DNA of 64,000 bases. Origin: SZAS-79 sp965279075. Lineage in GTDB: Bacteria > Pseudomonadota > Gammaproteobacteria > Burkholderiales > SG8-39. The notes below the pieces were generated by a model. The model had not been told where the DNA came from. It saw only the letters and a program-made list of their open reading frames with translations, and made no database searches. A program made the translations under genes and the position numbers. The DNA lies in contig CBDIHI010000011.1 of NCBI GenBank assembly GCA_965279075.1, positions 682,001 through 746,000 of the forward strand. Direction: 5' to 3'. This document shows, in pieces, positions 8,774-16,620 of this stretch (positions are counted from its first letter, which is position 1; every line of letters begins with the position of its first letter).

Positions 8774-9441
8774 CGCATCAGCGCGAACGGCCCGCCTTTC
8801 TCGACCGCCCGCAGGTAGGTCGGCATGGCGTGGATGCGATCGAGGAACGCCATCAATTTCGGACGCGACGCATCCAGCCCACCGCGCGCCGCCGCGGCCT
8901 CGACGGGGAAACTCATCTGGATGTCGGCGGCCGAGAACTCGCTGCCTGCGAACCACGTGGCCTTGCCGAGCTCCGCCTCCATGTAGTCGAGCTGCGCCCT
9001 GATGTTCGGCTCGACGAAGGTCGTCAGCACAGTGGAAGCGATCTTGCGGGCGATGGGCTTTACGAAGAACGGCATCGGGCCATTCGCGACCCGGCCGAAT
9101 ACGAGCTTCATCAGGAGCGGCGACATCGCGCTGCCTTCGGCGAAATGCAGCCAGTAGGTGTAGCGCAGCTTTTCAGGGGTGCCCTCGGATGGCACCAGCC
9201 TGCCGTTGCCGTACTTCCCGACCAGGTACTCGACGATTGCGCCGGACTCGGCGATGGTTGTGCCGCCGTCGGTGATGACCGGCGACTTGCCCAGCGGGTG
9301 GACGGCGCGCAACTCGGGCGGCGCGAGCATGGTCTTCGCGTCGCGCTGGTAACGCTTGACCTCGTAGGGCACGCCGAGTTCTTCCAGCAGCCACAGGACC
9401 CGCTGCGAGCGGGAGTTGTTCAGGTGATGAACGGTTATCAT
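8770..9441 (-). CDS. Glutathione S-transferase family protein
   Basis: The 223-residue protein has the two-domain GST layout. A thioredoxin-fold N-terminal domain includes the start MITVHHLNNSRSQRVLWLLEE, with Ser10 or Asn8 as the likely glutathione-contacting residues, and TIAESGAIVEYL (about 63-74), the glutathione-binding loop. The all-helical C-terminal domain contains FSAADIQMSFP, the usual N-capping segment with its conserved Asp. It converges with the CitE-like gene and overlaps its stop by four bases, and it is divergent from the selenoprotein gene across 38 bases. Substrate is unknown. Confidence 0.92.
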   Translation of the reverse strand: MITVHHLNNSRSQRVLWLLEELGVPYEVKRYQRDAKTMLAPPELRAVHPLGKSPVITDGGTTIAESGAIVEYLVGKYGNGRLVPSEGTPEKLRYTYWLHFAEGSAMSPLLMKLVFGRVANGPMPFFVKPIARKIASTVLTTFVEPNIRAQLDYMEAELGKATWFAGSEFSAADIQMSFPVEAAAARGGLDASRPKLMAFLDRIHAMPTYLRAVEKGGPFALMR

Positions 9442-9479
9442 GGCGGCAGCACCGACTATTCCGGGGAGGAATGCGAATC

Positions 9480-10349
9480 ATGTCACGCAGCGAGGAAACC
9501 GTCCGCTACATGGAGCGGACGCGGGATTACTACCGGGCGCTGGGCTACGAGAAGGACTACGTGTGGGCGGCGAACGCCGAAGTCCCTTTCGCCCGGCTCG
9601 CCAAACCCCTGCGCGAGGCGCGCATCGGCCTGGTGGCCACGGCGCATCCGGCGGACAAGTCCAATCACGACGCCAAGGGCGTCCGGCACGTGTGGTCGGG
9701 GAGCATGGACCCGCTGCCGGAGGTAAACACCGACAACCTCGCATGGGACCGCGAGTCCACCCACACTAAAGACCGCGAGACCTTCCTGCCGATCGCCACG
9801 CTCAACGGGTTGGTGAAAGAAGGCCTCATCGGCGCCCTGGCCTCGCGCTTCCATGGCGCGCCCACCGGCTACAGCCAGAAGAAGACCAACGAAACCGACG
9901 CGCCTGAACTGGTCCGGCGGTTGAAGGAGGACCGCGTCGACGCGGTGCTGCTGACAGCGTTGTGACCGGTATGCCACCAGACCGTGAGTCTGGTATCAAG
10001 GCAGCTGGAAGCGAGCGGCATCCCCACCGTGATGATCGGCTCGGCGCGTGATGTAGTTGAGCACTGCGGCGTGGCTCGGTTCGTGTTCACCGACTTCCCG
10101 CTGGGCAACCCTTGCGGCCATCCGTGGGAGCCGCAGATGCAGCGCGAGATCGTCTCTTCGGCCTTGCGCCTGCTCGAGACCGCGACCGGGCCGCGCACGA
10201 CCCTGGTCGCGCCTTTTGACTGGAAAGAGGACCCGGGCTGGCGCGATCGCTACGGTCGGGTTGATCCGGCCGAGCGCGACCGCCTGATTGCGGCCGGCGA
10301 GGCGCGCCGCAAGCAGCGGGCCGCGATGAAGCAGGGTAAGCCCGCTTAG
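9480..10349 (+). CDS. Selenoprotein B-like protein of the glycine/betaine/sarcosine/D-proline reductase family; UGA at 9963-9965 read as selenocysteine
   Basis: The ATG at 9480 lies nine bases after GGGGAGGA (9463-9470); an ATG at 9471 abuts that ribosome site and is less likely. The frame is open to 10349 except for one TGA at 9963-9965, codon 162. Conservation-like sequence runs straight across it: DAVLLTAL-U-PVCHQTVSLVSRQLEASG. The UxxC redox motif is what GrdB-like proteins carry, and PVCHQT is familiar from short proteobacterial members of this group. A hairpin fitting the bacterial SECIS rule follows immediately (listed separately). The full protein would be 289 residues. Standard gene callers would report it as two genes, 9471/9480-9965 and 9984-10349. 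Its substrate is unknown; proteobacterial members usually lack the other glycine reductase subunits. Confidence 0.88.
9963..9994 (+). promoter_or_regulatory. Bacterial SECIS-like hairpin directing selenocysteine insertion
   Basis: Downstream of the TGA (9963-9965), ACCAGAC (9976-9982) pairs perfectly with GTCTGGT (9988-9994) around the five-base loop CGTGA. The apical loop starts 17 bases after the UGA, and a G is the second loop base. Both fit the published consensus for bacterial SECIS elements: loop about 16-37 bases away, G within the first two loop positions. SelB would bind this loop. The pairing is visible; the function is inferred. Confidence 0.8.
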
Positions 10350-10978
10350 TAGACCTTGTAGACCTGTCCGGTCTGCAGGCCCTCGATGCTGCGGCTGAAG
10401 GCCAACGCCGCGCGCGCCGCGCTCACCGGTTCGAAACCGCGGAAGAACGGCCCATAGCCCTCCATCGATTCGGTGAGCACCGTGGGGCTGACGGCGTTGA
10501 TGCGCAGGCCGCGCGGCAATTCGATGGCTGCGGCGCGGACGAACGCCTCCACTGCTCCGTTCACGAGGCTCGCCGAGGAGCCCATCGCGATCGGCTGCTC
10601 GGTGAGGATTCCGGTCGTAAGCGTGACCGAACCGCCGTCGGCGAGGTAGGCGCGCGCCGCCAGCGCGAGGTTGACCTGCCCGAGCAGCTTGTCGGCGATG
10701 CCGGTGGTGTGCATGGACTCGCCGTAGGCCGCAGCCTTGAAATCGGCCAGGGGTGCGAACGTCACCTTGCCTGCGGTCGAGATCACCGCATCGACCTTTC
10801 CGGCCTTGGCAAGCGCAGCCTCGATGCTCTTGGGGTCGGTGAGGTCGAGCCGCACGTCGCCGGAACTCCGCCCGGCGGTGATGATGTCGTGCCGCGCGCC
10901 GAGTTCGGCGACGACGGCGCGGCCGAGCGTGCCGGAGGCGCCTACGACGAGGATGCGTTTGCGGGGTTCGGTGGCCAT
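10346..10978 (-). CDS. Short-chain dehydrogenase/reductase (atypical)
   Basis: This compact 210-residue Rossmann protein starts with the nucleotide-binding motif VVGASGTLGRAV (about 11-22) and a following DVRLDLTDPKSIE segment. VDAVISTAGKV replaces the usual NNAG. At the catalytic position the sequence reads MGSSASLVNGAVEAFVRAAAIEL, so the canonical YxxxK is missing and replaced by LxNG; close relatives are often annotated simply as SDR oxidoreductases. INAVSPTVL is the typical C-terminal PG-loop equivalent. It overlaps the selenoprotein gene end by four bases on the opposite strand. Cofactor and substrate are unknown. Confidence 0.88.
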   Translation of the reverse strand: MATEPRKRILVVGASGTLGRAVVAELGARHDIITAGRSSGDVRLDLTDPKSIEAALAKAGKVDAVISTAGKVTFAPLADFKAAAYGESMHTTGIADKLLGQVNLALAARAYLADGGSVTLTTGILTEQPIAMGSSASLVNGAVEAFVRAAAIELPRGLRINAVSPTVLTESMEGYGPFFRGFEPVSAARAALAFSRSIEGLQTGQVYKVY

Positions 10979-11014
10979 GGCGGGATCCTGGGGTGTCTTT
11001 GGAAGTTCGGATTA

Positions 11015-11779
11015 TCAACCGGCGAACAGGTAACCGGACAGGCCGTCCCAGAAAAGCTTCAGGCCGACCAGCACCAGCAGGCCGTAGCAGAGCCGGTACA
11101 GGACTTTCTGGTCGACCCGCGCATGCAGGTGCCAGCCGGCCCAGACTCCGAGCGGGATCACCGGCACGCACAGGGCCATCAGCGTCCACAGGTCGCGCGA
11201 CGGTTCGGCCAGCAGCAGCCAGGGGATGACCTTGAGGAAATTGGCCACCATGAAGTACATGAACGTGGTGCCTGCGTAGGCGGCCTTGGACAGCCCCAGC
11301 GGCAGCAGGTACATCGCCACCGGCGGGCCGCCCGCGTGCGCGATCATCGACGAGACGCCCGAGGCCACACCCGCGACCGTTCCTTTGACCTTCGAGCGCG
11401 GGCCGGGCACGACCCTGCCGCCGCCCTTGAACCACAGCCCCGCGAACACCAGGGTGATCAGCGCAATCGCGATCGCCACGAGGTTGCGGTCGGCATAGCG
11501 CATCACGAAAAATCCGAGCCCCATGCCGGCAATCTGGGCCGGGACGAGCAGCATCAGGTCGGGCTTCGACCAGGTGGAGGCCTTCCAGTAGCGGTACGCG
11601 AAGATGTCCGACAGGCAGAACATCGGGGCGAGCAGGGCGCCCGCCGAGATCGGGTCCATGACCAGCGCAAGCAGCGGGATACCAAGGATCGCGAACCCGC
11701 CGCCGAACGCACCCTTGGTGAAGGTGGTGACGAAGACCGTGGCGAGGCTGACTGCGATGGTGACCGTGTCGAGGGTCAC
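11015..11779 (-). CDS. Sulfite exporter TauE/SafE family membrane protein
   Basis: The start is the GTG at 11779, overlapping the preceding methyltransferase stop by four bases (GTGA). The 254-residue protein has about eight hydrophobic segments and the paired family motif: FTKGAFGGGFAILGIPLLAL near 20-40 and SGVSSMIAHAGGPPVAMYLLPLGL near 140-162. Members export sulfite, sulfoacetate or related organic anions, or act as general anion channels; the substrate here cannot be read from sequence. It lies in the inner membrane and is part of a minus-strand gene run. Confidence 0.93.
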   Translation of the reverse strand: MTLDTVTIAVSLATVFVTTFTKGAFGGGFAILGIPLLALVMDPISAGALLAPMFCLSDIFAYRYWKASTWSKPDLMLLVPAQIAGMGLGFFVMRYADRNLVAIAIALITLVFAGLWFKGGGRVVPGPRSKVKGTVAGVASGVSSMIAHAGGPPVAMYLLPLGLSKAAYAGTTFMYFMVANFLKVIPWLLLAEPSRDLWTLMALCVPVIPLGVWAGWHLHARVDQKVLYRLCYGLLVLVGLKLFWDGLSGYLFAG

Positions 11780-12357
11780 CCGGACGCCTTCTCGAGCACG
11801 ATTTCCCAGAGCGCCTTCGGCTGGACGTACCTGAGCGTCGTGCCGGCTTCCTTGGAGATTACGCGCCAGCCCCGGGCGAACAAGGCGTCCACGGCCGCCT
11901 CGTCGAAGAAGCGCTTCGGGGCGCCGTCCACGAGGTAGAAGTTGTCGGAGAGCCGCGGATGGCCTTCGGCGCCGAAGTGCCTGTCAGCAGTTGAATTGAG
12001 CCGGCAAACGAGGATGCCGCCGGGCCGGAGCGTGCCCCGGATCCGTTCCGCGAGCGCGAGCGTTGCGTCCCACTCGAAGTAGTGCAGCGAAAGGCTGGAG
12101 ACGACGACCCCGGTGCTTTCGGGACCGAGTGGAAATGGGTCGCGGAGGTCCTGGCAATGGAACTGCGCCGAAGGGCAGCGCAATTTCGCCGCTGCGAGCG
12201 AGACGCCCGAGAGGTCGAGGGCCACCACATCCAGCCCGGCTTTCGACAGGGCAGCCGTGTCGCGCCCCGTGCCGCAGCCGAGTTCGAGCACCGGATCCGC
12301 GCCGGCGCGTGCGGTGATGAGCGGCAACCAGCGCTCGAGCCAGGGGTCGCCGCCCAT
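11776..12357 (-). CDS. Class I SAM-dependent methyltransferase
   Basis: The ATG at 12357 gives 193 residues; a TTG at 12366 would add three. PVLELGCGTGRDTAAL (about 21-36) is the SAM-binding motif I, followed by VVALDLSGVSLAAAK (motif II) and FHCQDLRDPFPLG (motif III). The C-terminal GWRVISKEAGTTLRY resembles small thiopurine/tellurite-type methyltransferases. The substrate is unknown. It is coupled to the downstream TauE-type exporter by a four-base overlap. Confidence 0.9.
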   Translation of the reverse strand: MGGDPWLERWLPLITARAGADPVLELGCGTGRDTAALSKAGLDVVALDLSGVSLAAAKLRCPSAQFHCQDLRDPFPLGPESTGVVVSSLSLHYFEWDATLALAERIRGTLRPGGILVCRLNSTADRHFGAEGHPRLSDNFYLVDGAPKRFFDEAAVDALFARGWRVISKEAGTTLRYVQPKALWEIVLEKASG

Positions 12358-12367
12358 GCCGTGCAAG

Positions 12368-12436
12368 CTACTTCGTCGGCGGTGCCGGCTTCTTCGGTTT
12401 CTTCTCTTCCCTGCGCGGCCTGTCCCGGTTACCCAT
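12368..12436 (-). CDS. Small lysine/proline-rich microprotein (22 residues)
   Basis: The ATG at 12436 has an AAGGAAA ribosome site about seven bases upstream and the frame ends at TAG 12368-12370. The product starts MGNRDRPRREEKKPKK and is strongly basic, without hydrophobic segments. Very short MGN-start, KKPKK-rich proteins of this type occur in other proteobacteria, and I recognise the pattern but not a function. It fits exactly between the dehydrogenase and methyltransferase genes on the same strand. It is too short for most gene callers. Confidence 0.6.
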   Translation of the reverse strand: MGNRDRPRREEKKPKKPAPPTK

Positions 12437-12459
12437 GGTCGTTTCCTTTGGTTGGTTGG

Positions 12460-13512
12460 CTAGAGTGCGGCAATTACTGCGGCGGTGACGTCCGCCGTGC
12501 GCGCCGTGCCGCCGAGGTCCGGCGTGAAAACCTTTTGCGAAGTCGCTTTCTCGATCGCCGCCATCAGGCGCGCGGCCGCTCTGGGTTCGCCAAGGTGGTC
12601 GAGCATCATCGAGGCGGTCCAGAAGGTCGCGATCGGGTTGGCGACACCCTTGCCGGTGATGTCGAAGGCGGAGCCGTGGATGGGCTCGAACATCGACGGG
12701 AAGGTCCGCTCCGGATTCAGGTTGGCGGTGGGCGCGATGCCGAGCGACCCGGACAGCGCCGCCGCGAGGTCCGAAAGGATGTCCGCGTGCAGGTTGGTCG
12801 CGACGATGGTGTCGAGCGTCGAGGGCTTGAGCGTCATCGTCGTGGTCACCGCGTCGACCAGCTGCCGGTCGGTGCGCACGTCGGGGAAGTCCTTCGCGAC
12901 TTCGTAGAAGACCTCGTCCCACAGCACCATGCCGTGGCGCTGCGCGTTGGACTTGGTGACCAGGGTCAGGTGCTTGCGGGGGCGCTTCTGCGCGAGCTTG
13001 AACGCGTAGCGGTGCACCCGCTCGACGCCCTTGCGGGTGAAGACCGAGGTCTCCGTCGCGATCTCGTCGGGAAGGCCCTTGTGCACGCGGCCGCCGGAAC
13101 CGGAATACTCGCCCTCGGTGTTCTCGCGGATGATGACCCAGTCGATCTCTTTGCCCTTGAGCAGCGGGCTCGTGATGCCGGGCAGCACGCGCGCGGGGCG
13201 CACGTTGGCGTACTGGTCGAAGCCCTGGCAGATCGGCAGCCGCAGGCCCCACAGGGAGACATGGTCCGGCACGTTCGGCGCGCCGACGGCCCCGAAGAAG
13301 ATCGCGTCGAACTTCTTAAGGATGCCGAGCGGATCTTCCGGCATGTAGGCGCCCGTCTTCAGGAAACGCTCCGAGCCCCAGTCGAAGGGCGTGAACTCCA
13401 GCGCAAACCCGCCGTCCTTCTTCGCTAGGTCCTTCAGTACTTTCTCGCCCTCGGCGATGACCTCGATGCCGATGCCGTCGCCGGGGATGGACGCGATCCT
13501 GTATGTCTTCAT
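12460..13512 (-). CDS. Isocitrate/isopropylmalate dehydrogenase family, tartrate dehydrogenase-type (copy 1)
   Basis: This 350-residue beta-decarboxylating dehydrogenase starts with IASIPGDGIGIEV. It carries the family motifs IIRENTEGEYSG (about 118-129), the TKSNAQRHGMVLWDEV catalytic Lys/Asp region (about 187-202) and the Mg-binding/NAD loop NLHADILSDLAAALSGSLG with later EPIHGSAFDI. FDQYANVRPAR and the overall length match TtuC-like tartrate dehydrogenase/decarboxylases better than LeuB. The reaction is NAD-dependent oxidation, with or without decarboxylation, of a 2-hydroxyacid such as tartrate or D-malate. Its start overlaps the stop of the second copy by four bases, so the two are translated together. 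Confidence 0.9.
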   Translation of the reverse strand: MKTYRIASIPGDGIGIEVIAEGEKVLKDLAKKDGGFALEFTPFDWGSERFLKTGAYMPEDPLGILKKFDAIFFGAVGAPNVPDHVSLWGLRLPICQGFDQYANVRPARVLPGITSPLLKGKEIDWVIIRENTEGEYSGSGGRVHKGLPDEIATETSVFTRKGVERVHRYAFKLAQKRPRKHLTLVTKSNAQRHGMVLWDEVFYEVAKDFPDVRTDRQLVDAVTTTMTLKPSTLDTIVATNLHADILSDLAAALSGSLGIAPTANLNPERTFPSMFEPIHGSAFDITGKGVANPIATFWTASMMLDHLGEPRAAARLMAAIEKATSQKVFTPDLGGTARTADVTAAVIAAL

Positions 13513-14594
13513 GCCGCCTTCTTGTTGCTCTCGGCGCGCACGGCCTCGGCTACGGCCGCACCCACGTCGGAGGTGCTGGCCTTGCCGCCCATGTCAGGCG
13601 TGCGCGGGCCGGCGACGATGACTTTCTCGATGCCGCGGATCACCGCCGCAGCCGCGTCGGCGTGGCCGAGGTGGTCGAGCAGCATGGCACCCGCCCAGAT
13701 CTGGCCGATCGGGTTGGCGATCTTTCTGCCTGCGATGTCGGGCGCGGAGCCGTGCACCGGCTCGAAGATCGACGGGAACAGGCGCTCGGGGTTGATGTTG
13801 CCCGAGGGCGCGATGCCGATCGTGCCGGCGGTCGCGGGGCCGATGTCGGAAAGGATGTCGCCGAAGAGGTTCGAGCCGACCACGACGTCGAACCGGTCCG
13901 GGTTGAGCACCATCTGGATGGTGAGGCCGTCGACGTGGTACTGGTCGGCGCGGATGCCGGGGTATTGCTTTTTCATCTCGGCAAACCGCTCGTCCCAGTA
14001 CGGCATCGTGATCGTGATTCCGTTGGACTTGGTGCAGGACGTGACGTGCTTCTTGTCGCGCTTCTGCGCCAGTTCGAAGGCGTACTTGAGGATCCGGTCC
14101 ACGCCCTTGCGGCTGAAGGTGGAGGTCTGCTGCACCACCTCGCGCTCGGTGCCTTCGAACAGGCGCCCGCCGACGGTGGAGTATTCGCCTTCGGTGTTCT
14201 CGCGCACCACGTAGTAGTCGATGTCGCCGGGCTTGCGTCCTGCGAGGGGGCACGGAAGGCCTTCGAACAGGCGCACCGGGCGCAGGTTCACGTACAGGTC
14301 GAACCAGCGCCGGAAGTTGATCAGCAGGCCCCACGCGGACACGTGGTCGGGGACGATCGCGGGGTTGCCGACCGCGCCGAAATAGATCGCGTCGAACTTC
14401 TTCAGGATCTCGGGCGCCTCGTCCGGGCACATCTTGCCGTGCTCCTTGTACCAGTCGCAGCTCCACGGGAATTCCTGGAACTTGAAATTCACGCCGTACC
14501 TGGCGCCGACGGCCTCGAGCACGCGCACGCCTTCGGGCATGACCTCCCTGCCGATGCCGTCCCCGGCGATGACTGCAATGGTGTGGGTCGCCAT
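13509..14594 (-). CDS. Isocitrate/isopropylmalate dehydrogenase family, tartrate dehydrogenase-type (copy 2)
   Basis: The ATG at 14594 is preceded by GGGAGG seven bases away and gives 361 residues. The family motifs are all present: IAVIAGDGIGREV, VVRENTEGEYSTVGGR, TKSNGITITMPYWDERF, NLFGDILSDIGPATAGTIG and EPVHGSAPDIAG. It is clearly a paralogue of the downstream gene rather than a recent copy, since many residues differ. Two tandem hydroxyacid dehydrogenases suggest either heteromers or different substrates. It is divergent from tsaB across 66 bases, where the promoters of both should lie. Confidence 0.9.
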   Translation of the reverse strand: MATHTIAVIAGDGIGREVMPEGVRVLEAVGARYGVNFKFQEFPWSCDWYKEHGKMCPDEAPEILKKFDAIYFGAVGNPAIVPDHVSAWGLLINFRRWFDLYVNLRPVRLFEGLPCPLAGRKPGDIDYYVVRENTEGEYSTVGGRLFEGTEREVVQQTSTFSRKGVDRILKYAFELAQKRDKKHVTSCTKSNGITITMPYWDERFAEMKKQYPGIRADQYHVDGLTIQMVLNPDRFDVVVGSNLFGDILSDIGPATAGTIGIAPSGNINPERLFPSIFEPVHGSAPDIAGRKIANPIGQIWAGAMLLDHLGHADAAAAVIRGIEKVIVAGPRTPDMGGKASTSDVGAAVAEAVRAESNKKAA

Positions 14595-14660
14595 GTCCTG
14601 CCTCCCTTGTTCGCGAAGGCGGCAATCATAGCCGATACAATGAGGCATGAGACCCAGGGC

Positions 14661-15344
14661 ATGAATTTCGCGGCCATCGAAACCGCCACCGAGTGGTGCT
14701 CCGTCGCGCTCTGGCGCGGCGGGGAAATCGTCTCGCTCGAGCGGCGCGCCGGCAACCGGCAGGGGGAGTTCGTGCTGCCCATGCTGGAAGGCCTTTTGCG
14801 GCGGGCGGGCCTCGGCACGGGGGACCTCGAGGCGATCGCCTACGGCGCCGGCCCGGGCGCGTTCACCGGGTTGAGGATAGCTTGCGGCGTAGCGCAGGGC
14901 CTCGCCTTCGCGCGCAACCTGCCCGTGATCGGCGTCTCCACGCTCGAGGCGGTGGCCGAGGAAAGCGGGGCTTCGCGCGCGGTGGTCGCGCTCGATGCGC
15001 GCATGCACGAAGTGTATTATTCCGCGTACGAAAAGCAGGCGGGCCGATGGCTCGCGGTGCTGCCCGAAACCTGCGTCGCACCGGATACGGTGGAGGTCCC
15101 GCCCGGGACGGGATGGCTAGGCTGCGGGAGCGGCTTTGCGGCGTACGGCGAGCGCATCGAACCGCGGTTGCGCGGCGTGCTTGCCCGGATTGCGCCCGAG
15201 ATCCGTCCCAGCGCGAGCGCCGTCGCAAGGCTTGCCGCACCACGGTTGGCGGCGGGCGAGGGTGTGGATGCCGCGCAGGCCACGCCGCACTACCTGCGCG
15301 ACAAGGTGGCGTTGACTTCATCAGAGCAGGGGAAAGGGAAATGA
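14661..15344 (+). CDS. tsaB: tRNA threonylcarbamoyladenosine biosynthesis protein TsaB
   Basis: The ATG at 14661 gives 227 residues. The actin-like ATPase-fold protein begins MNFAAIETATEWCSVAL and has the glycoprotease-family segments LEAIAYGAGPGAFTGLRIACGVAQGLAF (about 54-82). TsaB scaffolds TsaD and TsaE to make the t6A modification of ANN-decoding tRNAs. The downstream rimI is a very common partner, and the two genes overlap at ATGA (15341-15344). A TACAAT box at 14636-14641 could be its -10 element, though no good -35 is seen. Confidence 0.95.
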   Translation: MNFAAIETATEWCSVALWRGGEIVSLERRAGNRQGEFVLPMLEGLLRRAGLGTGDLEAIAYGAGPGAFTGLRIACGVAQGLAFARNLPVIGVSTLEAVAEESGASRAVVALDARMHEVYYSAYEKQAGRWLAVLPETCVAPDTVEVPPGTGWLGCGSGFAAYGERIEPRLRGVLARIAPEIRPSASAVARLAAPRLAAGEGVDAAQATPHYLRDKVALTSSEQGKGK

Positions 15345-15802
15345 GCGCAGTCCTCAAGGACCAGCCCACGCTCTGCAAGATGGGCATGGCCGACCTGGAC
15401 GAAGTGCTGGCGATCGAGCAGGCCGTGTACACGCACCCGTGGACGCGCGGCAACTTCGTCGATTCGCTGAACGCCGGTTACCACTGCCACACTTATCGCC
15501 TCGGCAACGAGCTGCTCGGGTATTTCGCGATGATCGTGGCGGTGGGCGAGGCCCACTTGCTCAACCTCAGCATCGCGGCCGCGCGCCAGCGCCAGGGCCT
15601 GGGGACCGCCCTGCTCGGCGAGGTGATCCGCATGGCGCGCTCACGCGGCGCGCAGCACGTCTTCCTCGAGGTGCGGCCGAGCAACCTCCCGGCGATCGCG
15701 TTGTACGAGGCCGGCGGCTTCAAGCGCATCGCCGAGCGGCGCGGCTACTACCCGGCGCATGGCGGGCGCGAGGACGCCCTGATCCTGACCCTGGAACTAT
15801 GA
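15341..15802 (+). CDS. rimI: Ribosomal protein alanine N-acetyltransferase RimI
   Basis: This 153-residue GNAT enzyme is preceded by a GGAAAGGGAA ribosome site in the tsaB tail. The acetyl-CoA pyrophosphate loop RQRQGLGTALL (about 81-91) follows a beta strand LLNLSIA. FLEVRPSNLPAIALYEAGGFKRI is the typical RimI C-terminal half, with the conserved Glu and Tyr. It acetylates the N-terminal alanine of S18. It is coupled to tsaB upstream and to the uracil-DNA glycosylase downstream (ATGA at 15799-15802). Confidence 0.95.
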   Translation: MSAVLKDQPTLCKMGMADLDEVLAIEQAVYTHPWTRGNFVDSLNAGYHCHTYRLGNELLGYFAMIVAVGEAHLLNLSIAAARQRQGLGTALLGEVIRMARSRGAQHVFLEVRPSNLPAIALYEAGGFKRIAERRGYYPAHGGREDALILTLEL

Positions 15803-16587
15803 CCATGAGTACCCGCCGCGACGCGATGCTGCGCGAGATGGGCATCGCCCCGCTCTGGAAGGAACGGGGGGCCGCCCCGGCGGTGCCGGAGGCCATCGTC
15901 CCGGCCGCGGCGCCTGTCGCAGCCCGCGTTTCCCGCGCTGTAGCGCCGGAGGCGTCCGAGGTCGCGCCACCGAGCACGCCATCGGTCGCGCGGGAGGCCC
16001 GGATCGCGAAGATGGACTGGGACGCGCTCAAGGCGGCGGTGCCTTCCTGCACCGCGTGCGGGCTGCACAAGTCGAGGAAGCAGTCCGTGTTCGGCGTGGG
16101 CGACGAGATGGCCGACTGGCTGCTGGTCGGAGAGGCGCCCGGTGCGGAGGAGGACCAGCAGGGCGAGCCCTTCGTCGGCCAGGCCGGCCGGCTGCTGGAT
16201 GCCATGCTGGCTTCGATCGGCCTCGATCGCACCACCAACGTCTACATCGCCAACGTGCTGAAGTGCCGGCCGCCCGGCAACCGCAACCCGGAGGCGGGTG
16301 AGGTGGCGCAGTGCGCGCCCCACCTGCTGCGGCAGGTCGAGCTGATCCAGCCGAAGCTGGTCCTCGCGATGGGACGGTTCGCCGTACAGACGCTGCTCGC
16401 CACCGATGCGTCCATCGCCAGCCTGCGCGGGCGGGTGCACGACTACCACGGGGTGCCGCTGATCGTGACCTACCACCCGGCCTACCTGCTGCGCACGCTG
16501 CAGGACAAGGCCAAGGCCTGGCAGGACCTCCTTTTCGCGTTGCGCACCATGCAGGACTTGCAAGCCAGGGCACAAGCCCCAAACTAG
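15799..16587 (+). CDS. Family 4 uracil-DNA glycosylase (iron-sulfur type)
   Basis: The ATG at 15799 overlaps the rimI stop; a second ATG at 15805 is equally possible. After an Ala/Pro-rich tail of about 75 residues comes a UDG4 domain. It contains SCTACGLHKSRKQSVFGVG (first two cluster cysteines), the catalytic motif LLVGEAPGAEEDQQGEPFVG, VLKCRPPGNRNP and a later Cys in AQCAPHLL for the 4Fe-4S cluster, then VTYHPAYLLR. It removes uracil from deaminated DNA. The N-terminal extension is longer than in minimal homologues and probably disordered. It completes a tsaB-rimI-udg gene set. Confidence 0.94.
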   Translation: MTMSTRRDAMLREMGIAPLWKERGAAPAVPEAIVPAAAPVAARVSRAVAPEASEVAPPSTPSVAREARIAKMDWDALKAAVPSCTACGLHKSRKQSVFGVGDEMADWLLVGEAPGAEEDQQGEPFVGQAGRLLDAMLASIGLDRTTNVYIANVLKCRPPGNRNPEAGEVAQCAPHLLRQVELIQPKLVLAMGRFAVQTLLATDASIASLRGRVHDYHGVPLIVTYHPAYLLRTLQDKAKAWQDLLFALRTMQDLQARAQAPN

Positions 16588-16620
16588 GCCTCGGCGAATA
16601 CCTTCCCAACGGAGCACAAG

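Noticed and set aside
9963..9965. Reading the TGA as an ordinary stop, giving a 162-codon protein and a separate gene at 9984
   Set aside because: The sequence downstream continues the same fold without a break in character, the UxxC motif and SECIS-like hairpin are both present, and the second frame has no ribosome site at its supposed GTG start.
14595..15008. Open minus-strand extension of the second tartrate-dehydrogenase-type gene into tsaB
   Set aside because: The dehydrogenase fold begins at ATG 14594 with its own ribosome site; the extension is antisense to tsaB.
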